The notes beneath the pieces were generated by a model. It did no database searches and had not been told where the DNA came from. It worked only from the letters and a program-made list of their open reading frames with translations. From assembly GCF_000003605.2 (NCBI RefSeq), contig NW_003120946.1, positions 67,080 through 108,569 on the forward strand: a DNA stretch of 41,490 nucleotides. The letters run 5' to 3'. Both the position numbers and the translations under genes were made by a program. Shown one piece after another: positions 22,832-38,671 of this stretch (within the stretch, counting starts at the first letter, position 1; each line of letters starts with the position of its first letter). Source of the stretch: Saccoglossus kowalevskii (Eukaryota > Hemichordata > Enteropneusta > Harrimaniidae).

Positions 22832-23364
22832 GCACCATACTGGTACAACTTCCGGTATGTATTTACATAGCGGCAAACACGTATTACGGAAGATATGATA
22901 TACCGATAGGTAAACCGACACACTTTCTATTAATTTATTGTTAATTATTCGGCCAATTTGGTACTTATTATTAATTTTCCGTCACATAGCTGTGAATGTA
23001 AGGCATTGTCTTGTACTGGTAGGATTTGGGACGTGACAGTGAGTATCCGTCCGTCTTATCACACAATGTTCATACTCATATGAACAGCACCCTCTATCGC
23101 TATAAATACGTAACGCGATTGACTGAGATGACTGCTGAAAATTACTAGTTAGATGAAATTTGCATCAAGCATTCAAGTGAAGAGACAGAGATCTTAATTA
23201 GTGAAATTGTTGAACTTAAAACTTTTGTGTTACTCAGTGCATGAATTAAGGCCCATAAGCAAAACTACTGTATTGATTTTTTTGTAATAAATTATATACA
23301 TTTTCCACATAAAGTGGTGACGAATATGCGAGATCGATATCAACAAATAGAATTTTTTTCGTTC

Positions 23365-23659
23365 ACTGCGAGATCTCGCGTTATGCGTGAAATCGAACAT
23401 AAAAGACAGAAAAAAACAAAGGTCATCAGCGTCGTAGTGACCTCAACCCCATCGCGTGGAAATCGACAAATGTGGAAGTATTTTTTTGGTAATTTCCGCG
23501 CTCAATAATGTGCTATACACATTTGATGATAGTCATTTTTGCTGAAATATGGTTATCTCAATACCCTCTGAAAACTCGCTATTTCGACATGCAACTATAA
23601 AAAAGGAGACTAAAGTTCAAAATTAAATCATTTTCACGCATTTTGCGAGATCTCGCAGT
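23365..23659. mobile_element. Inverted-repeat element, family 2, copy 2 (uninterrupted)
   Basis: 295 bp. ACTGCGAGATCTCGC at 23365-23379 and its exact reverse complement at 23645-23659 form the ends. The inverted similarity continues inward through ATGCGTGAAA / TTTCACGCAT. No reading frame is recognised, so it is a MITE-like, non-autonomous element. A related copy lies at 6602-7395. Confidence 0.75.
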
Positions 23660-24382
23660 AATCGGAAGAATCATGTCGTCATAATATGACAAGACACCCG
23701 TAATTCATCCCCAAAATAAAGGATGTAACGTTTCAAGTTAAAACCACTAATTTAAAAATCATTGCGATTTATGACTTGCGTACAGTCTCTTGTTTATTTA
23801 TTTATTTTTTTTCAATAGCCGGGAAAACAAGGTATTTTTTTCGCGATACCCGATTTTCGCGGTAACTTGGCTTTTGCCATAAATACACTCCCATAACATC
23901 TTATTTTATTGGAAAAAAACACCAAAAAATAAACAAGGCTCTATATGCAAGTCTATGTCACTCACTATCCATTCGTTCGTTTGATTATCTACGTACATCT
24001 CCGCACACTAGCTAATATCATTTCCGCACATAGCCAATATCCCATCCTAGAATCCGGCAGAACGTCCGTTATGGTGTGATCACAGTGTCGTTAACTAATG
24101 TCAGGGAAGTTGTGAGGCACACCTAGAGGGACGAAACACATCATACGCCTCTACAGTTGCATAGATGGGATAAAGAATATGTAGCGGAAATTAATTTATT
24201 TCGATTCAATTTAAGTCTGGTAATCTAAAAAAAAAAAATGAAAAAACTTGTGGAATTCAACTGGTCTATAATTTAAATAGTACAGACACCGTGTTTTTAG
24301 TTTTACTTTCCTAAAAGCATTGCTGTTTACAACGACATGGGCGCATTAATGGTAACATCCCATTCAGGCTGGCCCAGCACAC

Positions 24383-24465
24383 AGCCGTGGCCGAGGCAAA
24401 GACGTGTTGTGACGTGAAGCTAGGCGATTTGGTGACGTACGCGAGCGTCGGTTCGAGTCACGCAC
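24383..24465 (+). other. Degenerate tRNA-like stretch (possible SINE head or tRNA pseudogene)
   Basis: TGGCCGAGGC at 24388-24397 resembles the internal A box of Ser/Leu tRNAs. GGTTCGAGTC at 24450-24459 matches the B box. The spacing fits a class II tRNA, but the T-arm and acceptor stem do not pair properly, so this is not a working tRNA gene. Confidence 0.35.
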
Positions 24466-27402
24466 GCAGTACGTGTTTACTATAATTTGACGTAATATTT
24501 ACCTTGCCGTTTATTTAGTGTTTTTTTGCAAATGTAACCACTGGTCCAAGGTACTTATAACTAATTTAAAGTTAGTAACAATGAATTTCACAGACGACAC
24601 CGTTATTTTTGGAATGTACATATTTTGCTGATAGTTTTAGCGTAGTCACATTCGAGATTCCTTTTCCCAGAATGCAATTGAAATGAATGACAATCAATCT
24701 CCCGAATATTGCAGATAAAGTTATCTGCTCATGGCAGGCAATCTATGTACGAGTGTATATGGGTACTGAATACTGTAAAATACTTTATTTTAGCTGGAAT
24801 TAATTTTCGCTGAAAAGACTTTTAGGTGTTTTGTATGAAATGTATTTTCATTGATTTTTGACAAGTTGAGTGTAAAATATGGGTAAGAAGGTATATTCGC
24901 TTGATTTTAATTTCACTGAATCTCGAAAATAAATTCCAAACAAAAATAAAGTATTTATAAAGTGATGCTATTTTCGAGACGATTATTCAGGGTCCAATTT
25001 TTAACTTTCTGTGGAGAACCTACCTCGGACGTAGAACTGATGAGTAAAATACTTTACTTAACACGTGATGAGACATTCGGGGACAATCGAGGATATTCGG
25101 AGCTGCTCGGAAATTGAAAAAATACAGTACAAAATGGGGAGAAGTAAAATGACAGGACTTCACGAATCCACTTAAATCATTAATATTATCAGACCCTATG
25201 CTTAGCTATTCAAAAATGCATGTGAGTCTTTAAAACAAAACACCGCCATATTAAACACCGCCATCTACAAATACTGTCTCCGTCATGAGGTCATTTCTGG
25301 GAAGAGCCTCTGGCTTGAAACAACAAACAAACAAACACATGCTGAGCAGCTCATTGAACATCTCGCTTACCACGCCATTACGATAAGTAGAACGTTACAA
25401 CGAAGTCAACGAGAGGTAAAAAGGTCAAATGGTTTACTCGCATCCCTGAGAACAAACCAAACCATCCTTGTTTCACGTTTTTTTTAATAAAACGAAGCAG
25501 TCATTTTATTTTACAAAATACAATTTAATTTAATCAAAAACTATAAATGAACCACTCAGAGACCTTTATTTGTATTAGATAGGTAGAATAAGAGTGACGT
25601 TATACCAGAATTACTTTGTAATAAAACGAAGCAAGTTTGTATTATCTTGTAACATCTTACTGATACTAACCAGTTCCACGGGCTGGTCATTTTACTTAAT
25701 TAGAATTGATTGGAGCCTTTGTGCCTACATTTCCACCAGATTGGGCTATATTGTATATTAACTTGAATATCTCTTTTGCAAGTCGTGGATACATGTATTA
25801 ACCTTTCCTCGTGTTTCGCACATGTTCACCGTGTATTCCATTTCATTAATCATGGTGTCATATTCAGGGCCATATCGAGACTGAAATTGAATTTGAAAAA
25901 TACAAATACAGCCCATGGGGTTACTTGATTTACCATGATACTTTATGTATATGGAGCGTATAAATGTTTATAAATATTCACACTGTATATCTCCTTCTGT
26001 GCGCATAACCTCAGGCATTTTGTATGCACTCAATCCCATGTTCCCGGTCAATACATTTACACTGACTTTATTAGCTCGAACCTTTCTTAAGATGCTTGGC
26101 TATCATTTAAATTTATTCTATATTGTTGTTCACAAAACCCAGATTAAAATATATAGTCACCAAACTACTTCACACAAAACCAGATCAAACTTTTTTTAAA
26201 TGGTGATTATTGAACCATTTGCCGTTGGTTACTATGGTAAACAGTTCTCACTATATCTCAAAATTGTATTTGGTTACAACACATAGTGAAAACAAACCGT
26301 AAGTAGTTACAAGATAAATACTTCGTTGTCACAAATTATCAGGAAACTCTGTTATGAAATAATTCTTGAACATGGCTTCCACTGGATTGTTTTTCAAAAC
26401 TAGTTTTTCAAATAGTTCATATTGTGATGAAAACCCGAAACATTGAGACTTTTGTAGTAATTAATAATAATGGGACTCTTTTGAAACAATATTTTTGAAA
26501 ATTTGTTGCCTTTATTTATTAGGTCGAATGCCAGCAATCTACTTCAAAAATTGATTTTGTTGACTGCTTAATATCGTATGTGATCCGAAAATTGTCCCTG
26601 CCAACATTTTAAACATATTATATATTAATATATATTTTTATATTTTTCGTTAATTTTGAAGCAATAGACATAATTTTTACATCGGCTACAGGTCTCGGTC
26701 ATCTTTTGTTTTAATGCCCAAAAAAGGAATCTGAGATGAGAAATACGGTCCAAATAATGATGCTGCGAAGCTGACACGTGATTAAAACTGGCCAATGACT
26801 ACTGGTGTCATTACATAGGTCGATGACATAGCCAATCGCAATCCTCTTACTATTATCACACATAATATGACACATTCGATTCCAAATTAGGAACATAATA
26901 GAATACAAGTCTAAGAGTGAATAAGGCAGAAAATAATGACTCTAAATTCTATACAATCCCAGGGATTTACAACTTAGCCTTTATAACATTTAATAGGTGA
27001 GACTTATGTAACTGAGAACAAACGGAATCAGCAAGGGGCAGTAATTTAATACATTCTGCATGAGAATGGTCCTACTACGTGCTGGATAACAATTGTGGCG
27101 TTAGCGGTAGCATTACCATCATCCCTAGTACACACTTTGAGCAATTCTTTCGTTCGCTGAACATATGGGTAATTAGTTGTATTGCAGAAGTGTGCAACAA
27201 TACAAACTGTGACAATTTAATTATGTCAGTTACAGTGTATCCAGTGCATTTTACTACTTACTTATTACCTTCATATCATAATGGCGTTATGACAATCTTG
27301 ATATTTTGTGCCAACGTGACGTCACACCAGGCATTGACGAAACTCTTGCGCACTTTAAAGTAAAAACCTACTCAGTTTTTTTGTCACAAATTTACTTCAT
27401 AC

Positions 27403-27404
<2 letters not shown>

Positions 27405-27499
<95 letters not shown>
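27405..27499. repeat. (ATT)n microsatellite
   Basis: About 32 perfect TTA/ATT units. One frame reads as polyleucine, which is an artefact. Confidence 0.98.
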
Positions 27500-28049
27500 G
27501 GTTAGTGACGTTAGGATACAGAAATGAATAATAATAATAAAAAATGTGGTCGCCGGATATTTTTTCTTTGTGTTTGCACTCAGCTGTTTTTTTTATGAAA
27601 ACACGGTTTGATTGCTTCTGTTCATTATTTCAAAAAAAATGAATAATATTGTTTGTGTTACAAAAACACATCGCCAATTAACGACAAAGCATATTCTATT
27701 GTGTACATCAACATGCGACAAAATAGTTACCCAATTCTGGCGCTTCTGCCACATGAAGTCTACCGAAAATGCAGTTCCTTATAGTTCTACACCAGGGCAC
27801 GTGAATTGTATTCTTCAGCTTGAGCTCTGCCTCTGGATTCCATGCATGAACGCGCATTCTGGAAAAAAACAATTCTTATTTATATTGTCCTTTGTGTGTA
27901 CAGTAAATTTGTAATGGGAATGTTTTAATTTCATACTTTACATTCAAATAACGCAATTACGATAGGTGAACGGAATACTCAGGGTTTGTACAATAATAGA
28001 CTTTGCCCGTGACACGCTGTGATAAAGTGTGAATTAGTCAATGGTAAAT

Positions 28050-28159
28050 ATCAACATCAACAGCTAGGCAAATGGAAGTGCGAGCCCGGAACCCGGCATT
28101 TTATATCAATATCAACAGCTAGGCAGATCGAAGTGTGAGCCCGGAACTCGGCATTTTGT
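28050..28159. repeat. Tandem duplication, 2 x 55 bp
   Basis: Two 55-base units starting ATCAACATCAACAGCTAGGC and ATCAATATCAACAGCTAGGC follow directly, with about six differences. Each contains GAGCCCGGAAC(C/T)CGGCATTTT. A (TA)n tract lies about 110 bases further on. Confidence 0.85.
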
Positions 28160-28270
28160 ATCAGAGGTCTGGGTTCAAACTAAACTAAGGGCGTCGCTTC
28201 GAGACCCAGGACTGAGCCCCCTGACACCACTCCACGTGAGAGTAAGCTGATGTGACCCGTCAGTCTAACC

Positions 28271-28284
28271 TATATATATATATA
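28271..28284. repeat. (TA)n short tract
   Basis: Seven TA units. Confidence 0.9.
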
Positions 28285-30559
28285 ATCATTGCAAGAACAA
28301 CATTAGATATATATCTGCAATGAAGCATAGATTTGAAATTATGTTATGCATAACAATTTCTGCCCAGCGCAGCGCAAGTGCTGACAGCGTCAATAGTAAT
28401 ATCTGATTGTCATTCCTAGTATCGTCAGCGATACAACCGATGTAAACAACGCAGAGAATCAACCCAATGAACAATCCGACGTATACGGCGGATTCCTAAC
28501 GTGTCAGATTCCCGTGTGTGTGTGTTTTGGAACATTGCTATAATATCCAAAAGTAAGCAGAGCTTTGTATAGAGCTCCTGTTGTGAGGTGTTAAGTTTAT
28601 TCAGGCTTGAGAAACATAATTAAAGTATTAAGTAACGAGTAATGAGTTCGCAATATTCAATACATTGTTAGTATTTGTAGCATTCTGAACACAACGTGAA
28701 TTCACTTTTCGCTGTTACGCCCAGCTGATGTTAAACGACCTACCACATATTAAGCACCCCTAGCTGTCTGGTTAGTATCAGACGTCTAGTATCGTTATTG
28801 TACCTGGTATAGCATGGTAACGACTATACTTATAACACGTAGTTTTGTGGAGGCCGATAGTTTGGCGTGCAACACGTGAATTACGCTACACCTTTAGCTA
28901 AAATACCAATATACTCATTGCTGCATGAATATATTTTGATTAAATAAATTGCATTTAGAATAATTGACTATATTAGTAACACAAATAAGAATATGCTAGT
29001 TTTACAATAGTCTCTGTATGAACGACATTTCTCAGCTAAGTTAAGGAGTTAAAACTGCGTTCCCATCGTCTGGTAATGGAAGATTGACACAAGTCACAGC
29101 TAAGGTATACGTCATTATTGGCACCGAGACAAGACACACTGTGAAAAACCATTTAAAATTACGAAGGGTGGGAAAATATCTCCCTGGCCCTTGGAATCCC
29201 GTGAGTTAGAATGTAATCGTTGTCGGGGGCTATTAAATGTTTGAATCGTAATTAGTTTTAATGTGTACCTTACATGGCGGCAGGGGCAATGACCATTTTA
29301 TACTCAATGCACGTTGCAAGACGTGCAAGGCAAACTTTCTATTTTAAGATCGCCGCCTATCTTCAAATGTTCTGTATTGAAGGTAGCAGTTATTGAATAG
29401 AGAAAATCGAAATATTGATTGATTGATATCAATGCCTTGGCGTTTTAGTTCTTCTTTGTATCTTAGTCTGGTTAACCCATTGAAAATGAGAGCCAATTTT
29501 GTCAAAATGTTCTCAAGACCAATAAAGTTTGTCTAGGTGGATAAAAACGACAGAAAACACATACAAAATGTAGAATGTTGCACAAACATTTTAACGTAAA
29601 AAAGTATTATTGGATATTCCGAAAACATATACTCGTGCTCGTAAGCCTTAGCATCTTGGGTCGAAACGATTAATTCACTTAAAAAAACATTTTTCACATG
29701 CAATTTTATGTAGTTTCTTTCCAAATTCAGAGTTCCAGTAGTTCTTATTCAACAATTTACTGCTGCGATTAGGGAAAATTCACACCATAGCACGTCATGG
29801 TGATTGACAGGCAGCGATTTGACCTTCAGAAATGTGAGTAAAATACAAACTATTCACGATCAAGTTTGCGGTCTTTATAGCCTCGGTTCGGCATCCCGCG
29901 TGCGGATAACATAATGCAGTGACAACTTCCGGTAAAACAAAAAGTCACGGAGGTCTGCCAGTCTAACTCATCACATTGACCTTTAGAACTTGCTTACATT
30001 CGTAAATATTAGGCGAAAACTCGTTATTTGATCAAACGATTGTAGTTGTTTACATAATTCACCTTGTTGGAAATAATTTTAGCAATATATTAGTAAGTTT
30101 CTGATTGCTACTCATACCATGCACGCGATAGAGTCGTATAGCAAGCGTGGGAAGGAACGTACTTCCGGTCACGAATCTGTATTTGTTTTCTACACTTACT
30201 TAAATTTTAGACCCGTACAGTGTTATTGCTGACATTCATATGATGCCTTTGAAAAGTTGCTAAATATTTTTTGTGAAATATGTGAAATGTATTTTTTTAA
30301 ACAATTATGGAATAGAACAGCCTATAATTTGCGTGGTGTAGGTAAACATTACAAACTGCATTAAATTCATAAGGGGAAAGTATTACGATAACCTGCCTTC
30401 CCTATCGAATCAATCTGTTTGTAGTTTTTTTTTATAAGATCAATATTTGAAAATGTATTCATGTTAAATTTAGCACTATTCTTGCTAAGCTCGCCTATTC
30501 GAGGGACACGCAAGTACCCCGTCAGTGACTGTAACGAATCTCTAATAACGTCCACGGAT

Positions 30560-30583
30560 TTTGAAAAAAAAAAAAAAAAAAAA
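30560..30583. repeat. Poly-A run of about 22
   Basis: An uninterrupted A tract. I see no retrotransposon body beside it, so it may be a simple repeat or the tail of a decayed retroposed sequence. Confidence 0.85.
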
Positions 30584-32533
30584 ACTTTTTATTTAGATAA
30601 CAGTGTTTGATTTTATATAATTTACGATTTCCTCCCCGAACCGCAGATCGTGAAAATGTTATCCATACAAGCGATGTTTTGAATACCAGCAAACATAGTT
30701 TGCCGAATATAGCCTGTGCCCGTTACATAAATCCGCGACATAAATCCCGAATAAATTCACTAAAGACCGTAATCGTACACATAGTTTATTATTTATTTTT
30801 ATTCATTTATTTATTTCACTAAAAAGACCATATTTACAGAACTTAAAAAAATCAAAGGTAATAATTCTGGTATGAACCATGGAAATAGTCTATATGGACT
30901 AGTCCGGTCCATGGCACAGACTGCAGAAGTAGAAAATGACAAAGTACTAGTAAAGGAAAGGAAAATTACTACTAGTATTTACATAACGGAAAATGTAATC
31001 TATAAGATTTAGATATAAACATGAAGAAAATATTATGTTTAACAATAATATAAACGAACTACTAGTACTAGAAAAATATGCAGAGAAGTGGGAAGTAATC
31101 AAGGAATTTAACAAAACAAATAATGTTCATTTTGTTTTTAAAATTGTTGGTTTATGGAAATAGATCAAATCCGATTGCACAGGAATGTGTTGACACAATA
31201 GTAGTGTTCCCGCTACACGAAGTACAAGCAATCTCACAACTTTGTTATTAGTCTAGGGCGGAGCATGGAAGGGAGGTACTACGGAATAATGGTGTTTGTC
31301 GAGCTTCCCATGTTACACGTCCTTCAATGTGAAACTATCATAGTTTATTTATTGGCAATGTCCACACTTGCACGCTACTACAAACTTTCATGTTGCGTTA
31401 ATAACAATTATTATGATGCTAATTACTTTGGCTTGCCAATCACTTGGACCTCCCAGACGCCGTATACATGTACACCAGCTTGTCCGTCACGTGACTGATT
31501 CATGTGCGTCTATGAAATATACAAGTTCACACCATCTTATTCCACCAACTTTGTCAAAAAGTTGGTGTTCATTCTTTGAATGCGTTTTTGTGTTTTAGTT
31601 CTTTGATGCTAACAACTTGATTTCATTTTCACGAGATGTGACAAACTTTAAAATAAAGCACATACTGCCACACGTTTTAGAGGGCGCGAGAAAAATTAAT
31701 ACTAATTCATCATTTATTTTCGTAAATTTAGTCAATCACACAATTAATTAATTAATTGGCATAAACAATGCTGTCAATCTATCGCTGGTGAGTTAGTGTC
31801 ACTACTAATTTTTGATAATAGATTTGAAAAAAAAATTCGTACTGTCAGCTGTTGTCCTGTTAGCTAAATTAGCTAAAATAATGTGCTAGCTAAAATGACA
31901 TGTTTTACAGTACATCTGATATAAAGAACTGTCACCACGAAGAGCGTGGCTGCAAAGAAATGAATCAATAGAATTGTAGTTACACTCTTCCAACCCAGGA
32001 CTATCACGTGGAATTGTAAAACACCGTGATGCGGAGTGAGAGTAAAACAAGCAATTAGTTTTAAATATGTTAATGATAACAAGGAACGTGACGACAATTG
32101 GGAATGATCTATTCTTAAATCCTTAGATTAACTAGCAGTTAATTGAATTACGCGGTTTTAAATAATAACTGAAATTCGTCTTTCATCATTCCTCTAAAAA
32201 ATACACTAACATATTTCAAGTTTTATGAAGAGGCGAGCACGGAGCCAATTTACGCGAGAAAATCGCGTGCAAATACAGTAGGCGTCACCCCTTTGTGGTA
32301 GAATAGACGGCCCCGACATGGGAAAACATAAACACCATGAGAGACAGTAGTATGACTCATATAGACCACCGCGTTTCATAAACTTCTTGTTTACCTGTAA
32401 ACTACTCTGAAGACAGATTTACTTCACGATGACTACTTGTGCATCCTGATTGGCTTGATTACCGGTTGTTTCTATGTTCATATGAGAGAATATAACTCTG
32501 TCGCCTACACATTTGCATCCAGTGATCGGTACC

Positions 32534-36263
<3,730 letters not shown>

Positions 36264-37072
36264 AACAACAAACATTAATCACTTCACGTGAGTCGCTGTT
36301 GTCCTATTCTCTGTGAGCCGGCCATGAATGAAATAATGACGTCATGGTAATTGTTTTGACAAGACAATGACAAGTTACGATACTTAGTACGATAACTAAT
36401 CATATTTTTTAATAATTTATTTTTGTGATTGGTGCTATTGGAAATAATATCACACTGTGTTAGTTTGTAAGTTAATAGTTTGTGTTAGCATACAAGAGTA
36501 GTACCCCTCTCAACAACGAGGAATGATTAAACATGGCCGTTATAAAATAACTATTTTTATAATAATTTCTAAGGCCAATCGATGTATATAATTATAGTTA
36601 AACATTTTGTAAATACGTGTACGATAATACACTGAAACCGCACCAGTGACGTATTATAATTGTATGATGATAATGACATCACTTATATTTCACTTTAATT
36701 TTTGTATTTGCCTACGTTTTATTTTATATAAAATATATAAAGATTATAAATGTCCCAGTGTTATTACTTGTTATCATCCTTCTTATAACGCCTCACATAG
36801 TGTTCAATTTTACCCCCACCGTACTACACACTAGTTGAGCGATGGTCACGTGATCTTTGGGAAGCTATAACAATCGGTTGTCGAAAATTGGGAATTTTCG
36901 GCCAATCGAATTGTTGTTGTGAATATGCGTAGCTTTAATTATTAGACAATGTGGCACATATTTTGAATTGCTGGTTCTTTGATCTCATGTACCACATTGC
37001 GGTTAATAAGAACGGACATTCTTGAACGCCCATTGGTCAATTCAAGTCAATTCAAGTACGCATGTGCGGTAA

Positions 37073-37414
37073 TCATCGGATGATCACAATTTAATAATTT
37101 GTACTAAGTCTGTTGCGAATCGGAAATGTTACAGCCAGTCAAATGAATTGCTGTCCAGAAGACGCGTGGCACTATTTGTAGATAAATTGTCGTATATTGT
37201 CGGTGTTGTCGGTACTTTGATCTTATGTGTCATGTCGCACGACCAGGGAACGACATATAATCACGACAATCCCACAACGCCCATTAATCAAGTAAAGTCA
37301 GACGAGGTACAATTTAGCGATGGAAAGAATGTTAGAATAAATGTAAATGCAAATTACAAGTTGCGCGGAATTATTTCATCCTTTGCAACCTTACATATCA
37401 TGTGTATTTACTGA
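37073..37414 (+). other. Open frame with a hydrophobic segment, not assigned
   Basis: An open stretch reads LSYIVGVVGTLILCVM then a hydrophilic part. No ATG precedes the hydrophobic segment in frame; a possible acceptor (ttgctgtccag) and donor (gag|gtacaa) exist. It could be a membrane-anchor exon of an unrecognised gene, but part of it repeats degenerately just upstream (36964-37050), which favours non-coding duplication. Confidence 0.15.
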
Positions 37415-37475
37415 AGTTGTAGTAATAGTTGATCCAAAATATACCGGATGTTCAATTTTAATGCCCACTGTTGAC

Positions 37476-37490
37476 CACAGAGGGACTGTG
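37476..37490. repeat. Half-site of the CACAGTCCCTCT hairpin family
   Basis: CACAGAGGGACTGTG matches the right arm of the 30-bp hairpin at 14262-14291 directly preceded by CAC. The left arm is missing. Confidence 0.4.
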
Positions 37491-38551
37491 CTATGTCGTA
37501 CCTCGGCATAACGTGTGCTTGTGTGATCATGATTGGCTGTATGAATACACGTCATAGTTGAATAAGCAAATCTTTCGATAACAAACAGTACACGTGTTCA
37601 TAATCCCAGGGGGTAATGTGGATTGGTCTGAGCTAAATTTGCTGAAAAACGCATGAACATTGCAAGTTTTTTTTCCATTTATTGGATGGGCAAATTAACT
37701 ATGATACCTTGTAGAACGAACAATGTAATGGTACAACTGATTGCAAATATGATGCGGTAGTTTACAATTTTCAGTTTCAAGCTCCCCCAGCAAGATGCAG
37801 TGTTATCTTTGATTATTATGCTTCCGTGGATCAAGGTACGCGGATAACACCAGATTTGTGTGAGGTCACACCAACAGCCATATACCTGAGCGTAGAACAT
37901 TGGTTAGCGTCTTCGCTTCGCAACGTGGAGGTTGTTCTATCAACAGTATTTACTACATTCTGCTTCGATCATCAAACAAGCGGTACTTAGGTTCAGGAAT
38001 ATCAGGAATCGCCATCGTGTGCTGATTCTCTTCTCAGTGAACGTAAAATAAACATGTATCCTCATCGAAAAAAAGTAGTAAATTTTACCCAGGCTTGTCA
38101 TCTTACCTGTTGATCTGAGTGATAAAAATAAGAATGACAACGTAGATAGAAAATAGTACAGAGAATATGTGTTTTCGCATTTCGCCAGTGAAATACATGC
38201 ACGGTGCATTTAGAATATTCTATATTTATCAGTTGGTGTAAAAGAGCAAAACTAGAAGAAAAACGTTTACATCGATTGTATTATTCAAATAGCCGTATTG
38301 TGCTTTGAACCATTTTAAAATTCATCTATATTATTTGGTCTTGTAACATTATAAGAAATACAATTTGCAAATCTTTAAATCCTCAGTACAGCCGTCACCG
38401 CTTTGGCCATATTTGGAAAAACTTACTTCAGTTTTGGAAGCAGACATACAGAAAAAGACAGATTACACATGATATATGTCGAATTTAGTCTCTGGTAACA
38501 AGGTTAGATCTTGGAAGAACGAATTGGTACTTCAGTGGGAACAGATATGTA

Positions 38552-38671
38552 CAATCTGATTAAAATAAGATCCTCGTTGGCTTATTTTTTTATATATAAT
38601 TATTATTATTTAAGCAAGAATGGTTTCGTAAAAAAAATTAAGCCAACTAGGATCTTATTTTAATCAGATTG
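38552..38671. mobile_element. 120-bp MITE with 33-bp inverted ends and a 9-bp target duplication
   Basis: Left arm 38552-38584 begins CAATCTGATTAAAATAAG; right arm 38639-38671 is its reverse complement with one mismatch. The spacer is 54 AT-rich bases. Directly outside, AGATATGTA (38543-38551) and AGATATGCA (38672-38680) agree at 8 of 9 positions. No coding capacity. A 9-bp duplication is typical of Mutator-like elements; 8 bp would suggest hAT. Confidence 0.88.

Larger units (their letters stand above)
22622..32533. other. Intergenic region between gene A and the Barx-type gene
   Basis: About 10 kb without a frame that I recognise or that shows exon-like features. It contains the two MITE-like elements near its left end, a tRNA-like stretch, microsatellites and otherwise AT-rich unique-looking sequence. 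Its right part would carry the Barx promoter and possibly enhancers; I cannot pick out specific sites. Confidence 0.65.

Noticed and set aside
27306-27527. Open frame with a long polyleucine run
   Set aside because: It is a translated (ATT)n microsatellite.
28160-28260. GGTTCAAAC-like sequence as a tRNA gene
   Set aside because: Only a B-box-like stretch is present; no A box at the right distance and no cloverleaf.
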